Of a stretch of 22,704 bases of DNA, positions 6,374 through 13,434 are shown piece after piece. The stretch is taken from positions 1-22,704 of the forward strand of contig CAZCQZ010000033.1 in assembly GCA_964500965.1 (NCBI GenBank), in the 5' to 3' direction. The notes beneath the pieces are model-generated. The model was not told the origin of the DNA, did not search any database, and saw only the letters and a list, made by a program, of their open reading frames with translations. Made by a program: the position numbers and the translations under genes. The number at the start of each line of letters is the position of its first letter. The first letter of the stretch is position 1. This stretch comes from JAISGQ01 sp964500965 (GTDB lineage: Bacteria; Bacillota; Clostridia; Oscillospirales; Acutalibacteraceae).

Positions 6374-6691
6374 TTATGCAACAGTCTCATCCTTTGAATC
6401 CTCGTCGGATACTTCATCCTGTGAAGCTGTCTCAACTGATTCGATTTTTCTGTAAAGCTTGTATTTGAGGAGTATGCCCTCGTCCTCGGTTCTGTCGCAC
6501 ACGAGAGAAGCATTTGCAACAACGCCGCCCTTGATTATGCTTGCAAGACCGATGAGGCTGCAAAGTGTGCTCTTGAGGTTGAGCTTGTCACCCTCGGCTG
6601 TTACGAGGTAAACATTGCCCTTGCATTCTTCAACGAGCTTCATGAAATCATTTACTTCAACATTGTTAAGTGACCATACTGTACTTCTCAT
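6374..6691 (-). CDS. HPr-like protein lacking the phosphoryl-accepting His
   Basis: This is a 105-residue protein. Residues 1-85 can be laid by eye over the PTS phosphocarrier HPr: NNVEVNDFMKLVEECKG aligns with the His15 loop and first helix, EGDKLNLKSTLCSLIGL with the Ser46 region, and an acidic DRTEDEG with the last helix. Glu12 stands where HPr has its active His15, while Ser41 matches the regulatory Ser46. An acidic tail (about 90-105) has no HPr counterpart. It should not carry phosphate in sugar uptake; a regulatory or scaffolding role is possible. AAAGGATG at 6701-6709 precedes the ATG, and a good minus-strand promoter lies about 100 bp upstream. No PTS gene is nearby. The family assignment rests on my alignment by eye. 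Confidence 0.65.
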   Translation of the reverse strand: MRSTVWSLNNVEVNDFMKLVEECKGNVYLVTAEGDKLNLKSTLCSLIGLASIIKGGVVANASLVCDRTEDEGILLKYKLYRKIESVETASQDEVSDEDSKDETVA

Positions 6692-6787
6692 AATAGGTTC
6701 ATCCTTTCGATTGATTAAGATTATCGGAATTCCCTGCGAGCGTGCAATCGGCGGGCTGTTTGCTTCGCCCTTGCTGATTACGTGCTT

Positions 6788-6815
6788 ATTATAACATGCT
6801 TTTCGTCAATGTCAA
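6788..6815 (-). promoter_or_regulatory. SigA promoter for the HPr-like gene
   Basis: Read on the minus strand, TTGACA (6815-6810) and TATAAT (6793-6788) are separated by 16 bases. Transcription would start near 6781 and give an untranslated leader of about 90 bases that contains a small GGGC/GCCC hairpin. Confidence 0.78.
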
Positions 6816-7209
6816 CAAGTTTTAATTATTTTCTTTGGTTAAATAAACCAAGCAAAACAGTTATTTAACTATATTTAATTTGAAATTTTGTATAAATCGC
6901 CTAATTGTTAAATAATTAACACTTTAACGATTTAGAGCAATTTTGTTGCAAGTGCAAATGAATCGGGGCAAGACAGACAATTGTTTGTGCAAATTCACGG
7001 TTTGATAAAACAACTTTTTGGAGGGGGCATTCGACCGCTATACAGGCTCGGCAAGGACTTCCGACCGTCATCGACAGGGTAAATAACGCATAATTGCAAA
7101 AAAGACTGGATTTATTTAACATTATGTAGTAAAATTATAGGACAAGCGTATGAGAAAAAATTCTGTTTGAGGGATTTGCTCATATTCGGAAAGGTACGGT
7201 GTTTGTATA
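6816..7209. other. Intergenic region with repeated TTAAATAA-type motif
   Basis: This 394-bp stretch contains no supportable gene. Its AT-rich part carries several copies of one motif: TTGGTT-AAATA-AACCAA (6835-6851), GTTATTTAAC (6860-6869), GTTAAATAATTAAC (6907-6920), GGTAAATAAC (7079-7088) and TTATTTAAC (7112-7120). A GC-richer block at about 7018-7080 has no recognisable fold. A weak plus-strand promoter, TTGCAA (7094-7099), 17 bases, TAACAT (7117-7122), could serve the nitroreductase operon. A TATGAG / CTCATA inverted repeat (7149-7184) lies in the presumed leader. Confidence 0.5.
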
Positions 7210-7959
7210 ATGACACGTAAGGAAGCTATTATAGCGAGGAGAGCCGTAAGAAGATATACGGGAGAGCCTATTGCGGAATCTGTAATTGACAGCATTCTGG
7301 ACTTTATTTCTCAGGTAAAGCCTCTCCATGATGACATCAGAACGACAGTCGAGATAATCGACAGTGAAGACTTTGATGTTGCTTTTTCGGGTTTCATGGC
7401 TCCGAAAGCGAGCCATTACCTTGTAATTCGTTCTGCCAAAAAAGAGGGCTACCTGGAAAATGCAGGCTACATCGGTCAGCAGATTGTTCTGTATATGACG
7501 GAGCTGGGCATCGGAAGCTGCTGGTGTGGGAGCTATAAAGAAAAGAACGAGGACAGCGCAGGTCAGCTTCCCTATGTTATCTGCGTCTGTTTCGGACGTT
7601 CCGATAACTCACCGCCCAGACGAAGTGCGGAGGAAGCAAAAAGAAAGCATCTTCACGAGCTGGTATTCGGCAAGATTTCAACTACACTGCTTGACCTCCT
7701 TGAGGCAGGCAGACTTGCACCGTCGGCACTCAACGCACAGCCGGTGAGATACAGAACGCAGGGAAATAATATTTATATTTACAGAAAGGCGGCACTGTTA
7801 CCGTTTCTTGACAGCACCAGGGGGGTAGATGTCGGAATAGCTATGGCAAATATGTATGTGGCATCCGATGAAAAGTGTGTTTTCGTAAAGGAAGCCAACT
7901 ATCCCACGCCGTCATCAAAATGCATTTACGAATATACGCTTACATGGGGAAATAATTAA
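7210..7959 (+). CDS. Nitroreductase-family FMN-dependent oxidoreductase
   Basis: This 249-residue protein begins RKEAIIARRAVRRYTGEPI, the usual nitroreductase opening whose Arg residues contact the FMN phosphate. Further family marks are ASHYLVI (about 68-74), YIGQQIVLYMTELGIGSCW (88-106) and LLEAGRLAPSALNAQPVRY (164-182), in which Asn176 and Gln178 match the flavin-contacting segment. The order resembles the TM1586-type nitroreductases (PF14512), in which the protein is an internal duplication. The family reduces nitro compounds, quinones or flavins with NAD(P)H, and the substrate here is unknown. The ATG has only a distant GGAAAGG (7188-7194), so translation may be modest. The stop lies 14 bases before the phosphofructokinase start, making this the first gene of a four-gene operon. 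Confidence 0.85.
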   Translation: MTRKEAIIARRAVRRYTGEPIAESVIDSILDFISQVKPLHDDIRTTVEIIDSEDFDVAFSGFMAPKASHYLVIRSAKKEGYLENAGYIGQQIVLYMTELGIGSCWCGSYKEKNEDSAGQLPYVICVCFGRSDNSPPRRSAEEAKRKHLHELVFGKISTTLLDLLEAGRLAPSALNAQPVRYRTQGNNIYIYRKAALLPFLDSTRGVDVGIAMANMYVASDEKCVFVKEANYPTPSSKCIYEYTLTWGNN

Positions 7960-7973
7960 CGGAGGTGTGCAGT

Positions 7974-9050
7974 GTGGCAAAGAGAAGAATAGGTATACTG
8001 ACAAGCGGCGGTGACTGTCCGGGACTTAACGCGGCAATCAGGGGCGTTGTACGCGCTTCCTATAATCTGTTTGACGTAGAGTTTATAGGAATCAACGATG
8101 GCTATAAAGGTCTTATCGACGGCGATTACAAGCAGATGAAGTATGAGGACTTTAACGGTATACTCACCCTCGGAGGTACGATTCTCGGAACACAGCGCAC
8201 ACCATACCGCAACATGCGTGTAATTGAGGAAGACAATGTCGATAAGGTTGCCGCCATGAAGAAAAACTATAAAAAAATGGGGCTTGATTGTCTTGTAACT
8301 CTCGGCGGTAACGGCACGCACAAAACCGCAAATCTTCTGTCCGAGGAGGGGCTTAATGTTATCGGTCTGCCGAAGACCATTGACAACGACCTTTACGGCA
8401 CAGATGTGACATTCGGATTTCACAGTGCGGTTGATATTGCAACCGATGTTGTTGACAGAATCCACACCACCGCAAACAGCCATGGCAGAGCTATGGTTAT
8501 AGAGCTTATGGGCAACAAGGCAGGCTGGCTCACACTTTACGCAGGCGTTGCAGGCGGTGCGGATGTGATTCTTCTCCCCGAAATGCCGTACGATATAAAT
8601 AAGGTCATAGATACAGTGGAAAAGCGGCAGTCACAGCGGCGTAATTTCGCTATAATATGCGTTGCCGAGGGTGCTATGAGCGCACAGGAAGCCGCCATGA
8701 AGAAAAAAGAGCGCGAAGCATATCGAGCACAGCAGCAATATGCTTCGGTAAGCTATAGAATCGCAAGCGAAATTCAGTCGGGAACAGGTCTTGAAACGCG
8801 CGTGGTAGTCCCCGGTCATTATCAGCGCGGCGGCTCACCCTCACCCTATGACAGAGTGCTTGCAACTCAGTTTGGAGCTTATGCCGCACGCCTTATCAAA
8901 GATGAGGACTACGGCAATACCGTTGCAATGATAAACGGCGAGGTTTCCCACAATGCACTTTCCGAAATCGCAGGGCTTAAAAAGCTTGTCCCTGCCGACG
9001 GAGATATGGTGCGAACCGCTAAAGATATGGGCGTTTGCTTCGGTGACTAA
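7974..9050 (+). CDS. pfkA: 6-phosphofructokinase (probably ATP-dependent)
   Basis: This glycolytic enzyme phosphorylates fructose 6-phosphate to the 1,6-bisphosphate. At 358 residues it is slightly longer than E. coli PfkA. Visible motifs are GILTSGGDCPGLNAAIRGVV (7-26), GGNGT (111-115), PKTIDND (133-139, catalytic base Asp137), GGADVILLPE (194-203) and GHYQRGGSPSPYDR (281-294). Gly114, matching E. coli Gly104, indicates ATP use. Lys134, matching position 124, is the residue seen in PPi enzymes and in some ATP enzymes such as trypanosomal PFK. Asn113 replaces the Mg-binding Asp103, and MGN replaces the usual MGR. The start is the GTG at 7974, placed seven bases after GGAGGTG (7961-7967); an in-frame GTG at 7965 lies within that ribosome binding site. 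The acyltransferase gene follows after 19 bases. Confidence 0.93.
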   Translation: MAKRRIGILTSGGDCPGLNAAIRGVVRASYNLFDVEFIGINDGYKGLIDGDYKQMKYEDFNGILTLGGTILGTQRTPYRNMRVIEEDNVDKVAAMKKNYKKMGLDCLVTLGGNGTHKTANLLSEEGLNVIGLPKTIDNDLYGTDVTFGFHSAVDIATDVVDRIHTTANSHGRAMVIELMGNKAGWLTLYAGVAGGADVILLPEMPYDINKVIDTVEKRQSQRRNFAIICVAEGAMSAQEAAMKKKEREAYRAQQQYASVSYRIASEIQSGTGLETRVVVPGHYQRGGSPSPYDRVLATQFGAYAARLIKDEDYGNTVAMINGEVSHNALSEIAGLKKLVPADGDMVRTAKDMGVCFGD

Positions 9051-9069
9051 AGATTAAAGGACTGAATCT

Positions 9070-10362
9070 ATGAGCAAAAAGAAAAATCGGGAAAGACAGC
9101 GTGAATGGTACAAGCTTGACAATGCCGCAAATATCTATCCTGCCATAATCAGCACAAAATGGTCGCCTAACTTCCGTGTTTCCGCAACGCTGGACGAGCC
9201 TGTTGACGAAGAAAAGCTGCTGAAAGCGTTAAAAATATGCCTGCCCCGTTTTCGCAATTTCACTCTGGTGCTGAAAAAGGGCTTCTTTTGGCACTATCTT
9301 GAAGAAAACGACAAAGAGCCGGTGCTTTGCGAGGAAGTACGCAACCCAATGCGTGTCATTACAAAGCATGACAATGTAGGCTATCATTTCAGAGTTATTC
9401 CCTATAAAAACCGAATATCGCTGGAGGTAATGCACGTTATTGCCGACGGAACAGGCGGTATGATGTTCCTGAAAACACTGGTTGCTGAATATCTCAGGCA
9501 GACCGGCGTAAAAGTTCCCTATGACGCGGAGGGCATACTGGACGTAAGACAGAAGCCGCAGCCGGAGGAAATGGAGGATGGCTTCCGCAAGTACACCCGT
9601 TTCAAGGCAAAGCAGGCGAGAAAGGAAAGCCGTGCCTATTGGGTAAGGGGTACACGCCAGAAAGCAGGCGGCGCTACGATAATCACAGGGCGAATGCCGA
9701 TTGCGGAGGTGTCCGCAAAAGCGAAAGAGTACGGCGCGACTATAACCGAATTTATCGCATCGGTCATAATATATGTCATGTATATGAAGCAGAAAAGCGA
9801 AAATCCAAGGCGTGAGCTGCCGGTAAAGGTAAGCGTGCCGATAAATCTGCGCGCATATTATCCCAGCAGGTCGCTGAGAAACTTTTCACTTTTTATAAAT
9901 CCCGGTATCGAGCCGAGATACGGCGATTATACCTTTGATGAAATAGTCAGTGACGTTCACCATTTTATGAAAATGAATCTGAAAGAAAAATATCTGAATG
10001 CGGTTATGAGCAGTAATTTAGGAGATGAGCTTAATCCGCTTGTGAGAATAATACCGCTGCCGCTGAAAAATATGGTGCTTTCAATGATGTACAGCTCTGT
10101 GGGTGAAACACGTTTTTCAACCGATATGTCGAATCTCGGAGCGGTAAGCCTGCCGGAAGAAATGAAAAAGCATGTCAATACCGTCGACTTTATGCTTGCC
10201 GCACCCCACGGAATCGGCTTTGCCATGGGCATCGCCGGCTACAACGGTTCGCTTAATGTAACATTTTCGACGGCATTGCGCGAGCTTGACTGTGAAAGAG
10301 AATTTTTCCGCACGCTGGTAAAAATGGGCATACACGTTAAGATTGAAAGCAATCACAGATAA
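9070..10362 (+). CDS. Condensation-domain-like acyltransferase (alcohol acetyltransferase family)
   Basis: This 430-residue protein belongs to the CoA-dependent acyltransferase / NRPS condensation superfamily. The diagnostic HxxxDG motif is HVIADGTGG (His122, Asp126, Gly127). The N-terminal half (TKWSPNFRVSATLDEPVDEEKLLKAL) has the usual chloramphenicol-acetyltransferase-like opening. The C-terminal half includes VKVSVPINLRAYYPSRSLRNF and a SNLG strand, as in the alcohol acetyltransferase (AATase) group. Clostridial members are often annotated alcohol acetyltransferase, but substrates are unproven. No signal peptide or membrane segment is seen, so it is probably cytosolic or peripheral. AAAGGACTG before the ATG is an adequate ribosome binding site. 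It sits 16 bases before a zinc-ribbon membrane protein that may localise it. Confidence 0.78.
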   Translation: MSKKKNRERQREWYKLDNAANIYPAIISTKWSPNFRVSATLDEPVDEEKLLKALKICLPRFRNFTLVLKKGFFWHYLEENDKEPVLCEEVRNPMRVITKHDNVGYHFRVIPYKNRISLEVMHVIADGTGGMMFLKTLVAEYLRQTGVKVPYDAEGILDVRQKPQPEEMEDGFRKYTRFKAKQARKESRAYWVRGTRQKAGGATIITGRMPIAEVSAKAKEYGATITEFIASVIIYVMYMKQKSENPRRELPVKVSVPINLRAYYPSRSLRNFSLFINPGIEPRYGDYTFDEIVSDVHHFMKMNLKEKYLNAVMSSNLGDELNPLVRIIPLPLKNMVLSMMYSSVGETRFSTDMSNLGAVSLPEEMKKHVNTVDFMLAAPHGIGFAMGIAGYNGSLNVTFSTALRELDCEREFFRTLVKMGIHVKIESNHR

Positions 10363-10378
10363 CGGAAGGAGAATCACC

Positions 10379-11080
10379 TTGTCATACTGCGTAAACTGCG
10401 GTGTGGAGCTGCACGAAAGCGAAAAGAAATGTCCGCTTTGCGACACCGTTGTAATCAATCCGAATATTATTTCCCAAGAGCCTGCGGAGTCGGTTTTTCC
10501 GCAGGAGCAAAAACTGGTTGACATAATTGCCGAGCGCAGGTTATGGGCAGGCATTGTGTCGGTGATTCTGGCAATACCGGCATCAATATGTCTGCTGTGC
10601 AATTTCGGCATAGAAAAAGGGCTGAGCTGGTCGCTGATTGTTACATCCGCACTGGTGATGGTGTGGGCTTTCATCGTGCCGGTGCTGCTTATGAGAAAGA
10701 CAAATTATATTGTATTGTTTGTAACGTATACAGCCGGAATACTGTTTTTCCTTGCGGTCATGTGCTGGCAGGTTAAGGGAGACTGGTTTTTGATTATAGC
10801 TGTACCGATAGTGCTTTGCTTCATGTGCGTTGTCAGTATAAATACCGTGGTTATGAATCACAATGTTGCCAAGCTTTACGCCGCGGCGGTGCTTTTTATA
10901 ACCATAGGAGCGCTTGTTGTGGCTGTTGAAATAGTCACCGATTATTATTTGAATAAAGCGATTGCACTTTCATGGTCACTTATCGCACTTGTTCCCTGTG
11001 CGCTTCTGGCACTGCTTTACGTGATTGTGCAGAGAAAGAACGGTCTGAAAAACAGCCTGAAAAAGCGTTTTAGAATGTAA
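10379..11080 (+). CDS. Zinc-ribbon plus six-span membrane protein (DUF6320-like)
   Basis: This 233-residue protein starts at a TTG (10379) seven bases after AAGGAG (10366-10371); the next upstream in-frame ATG (10343) lies inside the acyltransferase gene and lacks such a site. The N-terminus is a short zinc ribbon, YCVNCGVELHESEKKCPLCD, with four Cys ligands. Six hydrophobic segments follow, at about 50-72, 79-102, 108-128, 134-158, 164-190 and 196-220, and the protein ends in a basic tail. I recognise the layout as that of DUF6320 proteins, which have no assigned function. Its position directly after the acyltransferase gene suggests a two-protein membrane-associated system. It is the last gene of the operon, with a terminator 10 bases downstream. 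Confidence 0.75.
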   Translation: MSYCVNCGVELHESEKKCPLCDTVVINPNIISQEPAESVFPQEQKLVDIIAERRLWAGIVSVILAIPASICLLCNFGIEKGLSWSLIVTSALVMVWAFIVPVLLMRKTNYIVLFVTYTAGILFFLAVMCWQVKGDWFLIIAVPIVLCFMCVVSINTVVMNHNVAKLYAAAVLFITIGALVVAVEIVTDYYLNKAIALSWSLIALVPCALLALLYVIVQRKNGLKNSLKKRFRM

Positions 11081-11089
11081 GAATAATCA

Positions 11090-11152
11090 GCGTGCAAATT
11101 ATGTGCTTTTGTGAAAGATAAGCTGTAATTGCACGCTTTACTTTTGATATTT
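11090..11152 (+). terminator. Terminator of the nitroreductase-PFK-acyltransferase operon
   Basis: GCGTGCAAATT (11090-11100) pairs with AATTGCACGC (11127-11136), leaving one bulged A and a long loop. TTTACTTTTGATATTTT follows. It lies directly after the stop of the zinc-ribbon gene. The long loop makes it weaker than the others in this window. Confidence 0.6.
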
Positions 11153-11211
11153 TACGATGAGATACACCGTTTTTCACAGATGAACAAATTATTTTGACAT
11201 ATTTTTCGATG

Positions 11212-11239
11212 TTGACAACTTCCCTTTTGTTAATATGAC
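11212..11239 (+). promoter_or_regulatory. Candidate upstream promoter for the LCP gene
   Basis: TTGACA (11212-11217), 16 bases, then TATGAC (11234-11239). The -35 is perfect and the -10 fair. Another TTGACA at 11194 has no matching -10. It would give a leader of about 120 bases. Confidence 0.5.
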
Positions 11240-11268
11240 ATAATATCTGTAAACAATCTTGCAATTTG

Positions 11269-11297
11269 TTTACTATGAAAATTTTTTGTGGTATACT
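11269..11297 (+). promoter_or_regulatory. Candidate proximal promoter for the LCP gene
   Basis: TTTACT (11269-11274), 17 bases, then TATACT (11292-11297). The spacing is ideal and the -10 matches five of six positions. Transcription would start near 11304, just before the leader hairpin. Confidence 0.6.
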
Positions 11298-11307
11298 ACA
11301 TAAACAG

Positions 11308-11345
11308 GGGAGAGGACAGCCCTTTAATACCGCTGGGCTTTTCCC
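11308..11345 (+). promoter_or_regulatory. 5' leader hairpin of the LCP mRNA
   Basis: GGGA (11308-11311) with TCCC (11342-11345), and AGCCC (11318-11322) with GGGCT (11335-11339), form a two-part stem. GAATTTTTG follows and the ribosome binding site begins about ten bases later. It could attenuate transcription or translation. It matches no riboswitch I know. Confidence 0.35.
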
Positions 11346-11369
11346 GAATTTTTGAAAGGTAGTGAGCCT

Positions 11370-13313
11370 TTGAATAACAATACACCGGTCGACGGCAAGA
11401 ACAGTAACGAAGCTGTAAAAATAACCGTTGTGAGAAGAAAGGGCGGTACAGTTAAGAACGTTACCGCAGATACCTTTGCAAAAACAACCGAGATAAATGA
11501 AGTGCCGGAGCCTGAACGCAGAAAAGAGTCTGTTGATTATACTATTTACAATGACAGTTTTGACGATGATTATTATGAATATGAAGATATTCCGTCCGCA
11601 GAGCCGGTTGTTGCCGAGCCTGTGTGCAGACAGCATAATGTAACTGAACCGGAAAGCTCTCTTACTCCCGGCAAAATGCTGAAAAACATTGATGTCAGTC
11701 TGGCTGTAAACGGAGTAGGCACAGCCATGGTTGCGGCACCGAACAATATTATATTCTCGGCAAAAACGATTTTTGCCGGAATGCTGAATTATGTTAAGGT
11801 GCTTCCGAACGCAATCGCGGACTATGCGGAAAAAATCCCGTCATTGGTAACCGCATTTTTCAGAAGACACGATTTTGTGCGCTGGGCAAAGAAGTCGCGT
11901 ACGCCAATGCAGTGGGTAAGGGTCGGAGCAACCGCACTCAGCGCAGTGCTGCTGGTGATAGTATGCGTAGTGCTATTGGCTGCGGATTCACTGCTTGATA
12001 AGATAAATTATGTTGCGTCTGACCATTACGGCTACATTTCTCAGTCGGAAGCAGATGCCATGTACTGGGGAATGATGGGCAGCGATTCGGACGTTTCACT
12101 GTCGGATATAAGCAGTAACAGTGATTTGGATGAAGAACAAATCGAGGCGATTTCGCTGACACTTGATAAGTTTACCGATGATATGTTTGACGTAAACGAG
12201 GAAGATGTGGTAAATATTCTCCTGCTCGGAACCGATACCCGGTCGGGAAAATATGTGCGTGACCGCTCCGATACCATGATACTCATGTCTCTTGACACAA
12301 AGCACAACAAAATCAAGCTCACCAGCTTCATGCGCGATTCCTACGTAACCATTCCGGACTACGGTAAATACCGCCTTAACTCAGCCTTTGCTTTCGGCGG
12401 TGCGGATTTGCTTTTCAAGACTCTTGAAAAGAACTTCAATGTCAAGGTTGATAAATACATCAGAGTAAACTTCCAGGCATTTAAGAAAGTCGTTGATGCT
12501 GTTGGCGGCATCGAGATGTATGTAACCAAGGCGGAAGCGAAATATATGTGTTCGCACAAGGATTACGGTAAATTCCCACGTTACAGTGCAGGCGCAGGAA
12601 CCTATATGATGAGCGGCGCGGAAGCACTTAACTATGCTCGTTGCCGTAAGGTTGACAGCGATTTCGGACGTACCGACAGACAGAGAAAAGTGCTCATAGC
12701 TATTGCCAATAAGCTGAAAACCACCAATATCAATACAATTTACGACCTTATGAACGAAATACTTCCGCTGGTTGAAACCAACCTCACAAAGGACGAGATT
12801 TATTCTCTTATTTCTCCGGCACTGGGAAGCATTTCAAATGAGATTGAAACCCTTAATGTTCCTGTCGCAGGAAGCTGGAAAAACTACAATGCAAACGGTG
12901 CGGCGGTGCTTTCTCTTGACTTCGGCGTAAACAAGAAAGCTATCAAAGCGCATATCTACAGTACCACAAAGCTTGATCTTACGGAAAAGGTATGGCAGAC
13001 TACGTATTTTGAGACAGGCTCAGGAAACAAAACAACAACTACTACAACGACTGCCACCACTTCTACGGAATCCACAGCCGAATCCACCACCGAAACCAAT
13101 ACAGTGCAGACAACCACCACTACGAATAATGGTACACCCTCATCATCGACCACCACAACGTCAAAAACCGCAGAGAGCACAACCACTACGAGCAGTGAAT
13201 CAAACAATACCGAATCGACAACCACCACGACTACAACTACCACAACCACCAAAGCTACTACGACTACTACAACCACTCAGGCAGCCGGTGGTTCAGAGGA
13301 CAACGGAGAGTAA
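11370..13313 (+). CDS. LytR-CpsA-Psr (LCP) glycopolymer ligase with Thr-rich tail
   Basis: LCP enzymes transfer undecaprenyl-linked glycopolymers, such as teichoic acids or capsule, to peptidoglycan on the outer face of the membrane. The 647-residue product has a long cytoplasmic N-terminus (about 1-185), one membrane segment (about 187-207) and the LCP domain (about 281-494). Key residues are GTDTR (Asp289, Arg291), RSDTM (Arg299, Asp301), FMRDS (Arg322, Asp323), RLNSAF (Asn337) and the run ARCRKVDSDFGRTDRQR. A C-terminal tail of about 85 residues consists almost only of Thr, Ser, Glu and Asn. The start chosen is TTG at 11370, eight bases after AAAGGTAG (11355-11362); an upstream TTG at 11352 has no ribosome binding site. 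The acidic 180-residue cytoplasmic part is longer than in most LCP proteins and could be a regulatory or partner-binding region. Confidence 0.93.
   Translation: MNNNTPVDGKNSNEAVKITVVRRKGGTVKNVTADTFAKTTEINEVPEPERRKESVDYTIYNDSFDDDYYEYEDIPSAEPVVAEPVCRQHNVTEPESSLTPGKMLKNIDVSLAVNGVGTAMVAAPNNIIFSAKTIFAGMLNYVKVLPNAIADYAEKIPSLVTAFFRRHDFVRWAKKSRTPMQWVRVGATALSAVLLVIVCVVLLAADSLLDKINYVASDHYGYISQSEADAMYWGMMGSDSDVSLSDISSNSDLDEEQIEAISLTLDKFTDDMFDVNEEDVVNILLLGTDTRSGKYVRDRSDTMILMSLDTKHNKIKLTSFMRDSYVTIPDYGKYRLNSAFAFGGADLLFKTLEKNFNVKVDKYIRVNFQAFKKVVDAVGGIEMYVTKAEAKYMCSHKDYGKFPRYSAGAGTYMMSGAEALNYARCRKVDSDFGRTDRQRKVLIAIANKLKTTNINTIYDLMNEILPLVETNLTKDEIYSLISPALGSISNEIETLNVPVAGSWKNYNANGAAVLSLDFGVNKKAIKAHIYSTTKLDLTEKVWQTTYFETGSGNKTTTTTTTATTSTESTAESTTETNTVQTTTTTNNGTPSSSTTTTSKTAESTTTTSSESNNTESTTTTTTTTTTTKATTTTTTTQAAGGSEDNGE
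13032..13277 (+). repeat. ACN trinucleotide-rich tract encoding the Thr tail
   Basis: About 80 codons are dominated by ACA, ACC and ACT, with interspersed Ser, Glu and Asn codons. The synonymous codons are mixed rather than uniform, which indicates selection for a Thr-rich peptide rather than recent slippage. A similar but shorter eight-Thr run lies in the deacetylase gene at 4065-4088. Confidence 0.85.
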
Positions 13314-13349
13314 TCTCTGTTTATTTCACGGTTTCGTTTAAGCTCTTTG

Positions 13350-13378
13350 TTAATAGCAGTATTAAAGCTTTAATAGCA
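13350..13378. repeat. Palindrome flanked by short direct repeats
   Basis: TTAATAGCA occurs at 13350-13358 and again at 13370-13378, around the perfect palindrome ATTAAAGCTTTAAT (13361-13374). It lies just after the LCP stop and before the shared terminator. Its role is unknown. Confidence 0.5.
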
Positions 13379-13379
13379 A

Positions 13380-13423
13380 TAAAAACCACCGCATTTGCCG
13401 TTTAGCAAATGCGGTGGTTTTTA
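13380..13423. terminator. Strong bidirectional terminator
   Basis: A perfect 19-bp stem (13380-13398 with 13405-13423) closes on CGTTTA; its core is ACCACCGCATTTGC / GCAAATGCGGTGGT. It is flanked by an A-tract on the left and a T-tract on the right, so it works on both strands. It separates the convergent LCP and isomerase-ligase genes. Confidence 0.95.
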
Positions 13424-13434
13424 AACACTGTGAT

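Noticed and set aside
7018..7080. Possible small structured RNA (SRP/6S-like) in the GC-richer block
   Set aside because: I could not draw a convincing secondary structure and no conserved loop of a known RNA is present.
6916..7122. 68-codon minus-strand frame in the 6816-7209 gap
   Set aside because: No ribosome binding site before its ATG, Cys-rich composition of the kind seen in random AT-rich frames, and no recognisable motif.
12956..13276. Minus-strand poly-Val reading frame
   Set aside because: It is the antisense of the ACN-coded Thr tail of the LCP gene. The Val repeats are a by-product of that tract.
13032..13277. Possible CRISPR-like or tandem-repeat array
   Set aside because: The repeats are codon-scale and in frame within a coding sequence. 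There are no spacers of constant length and no cas genes.
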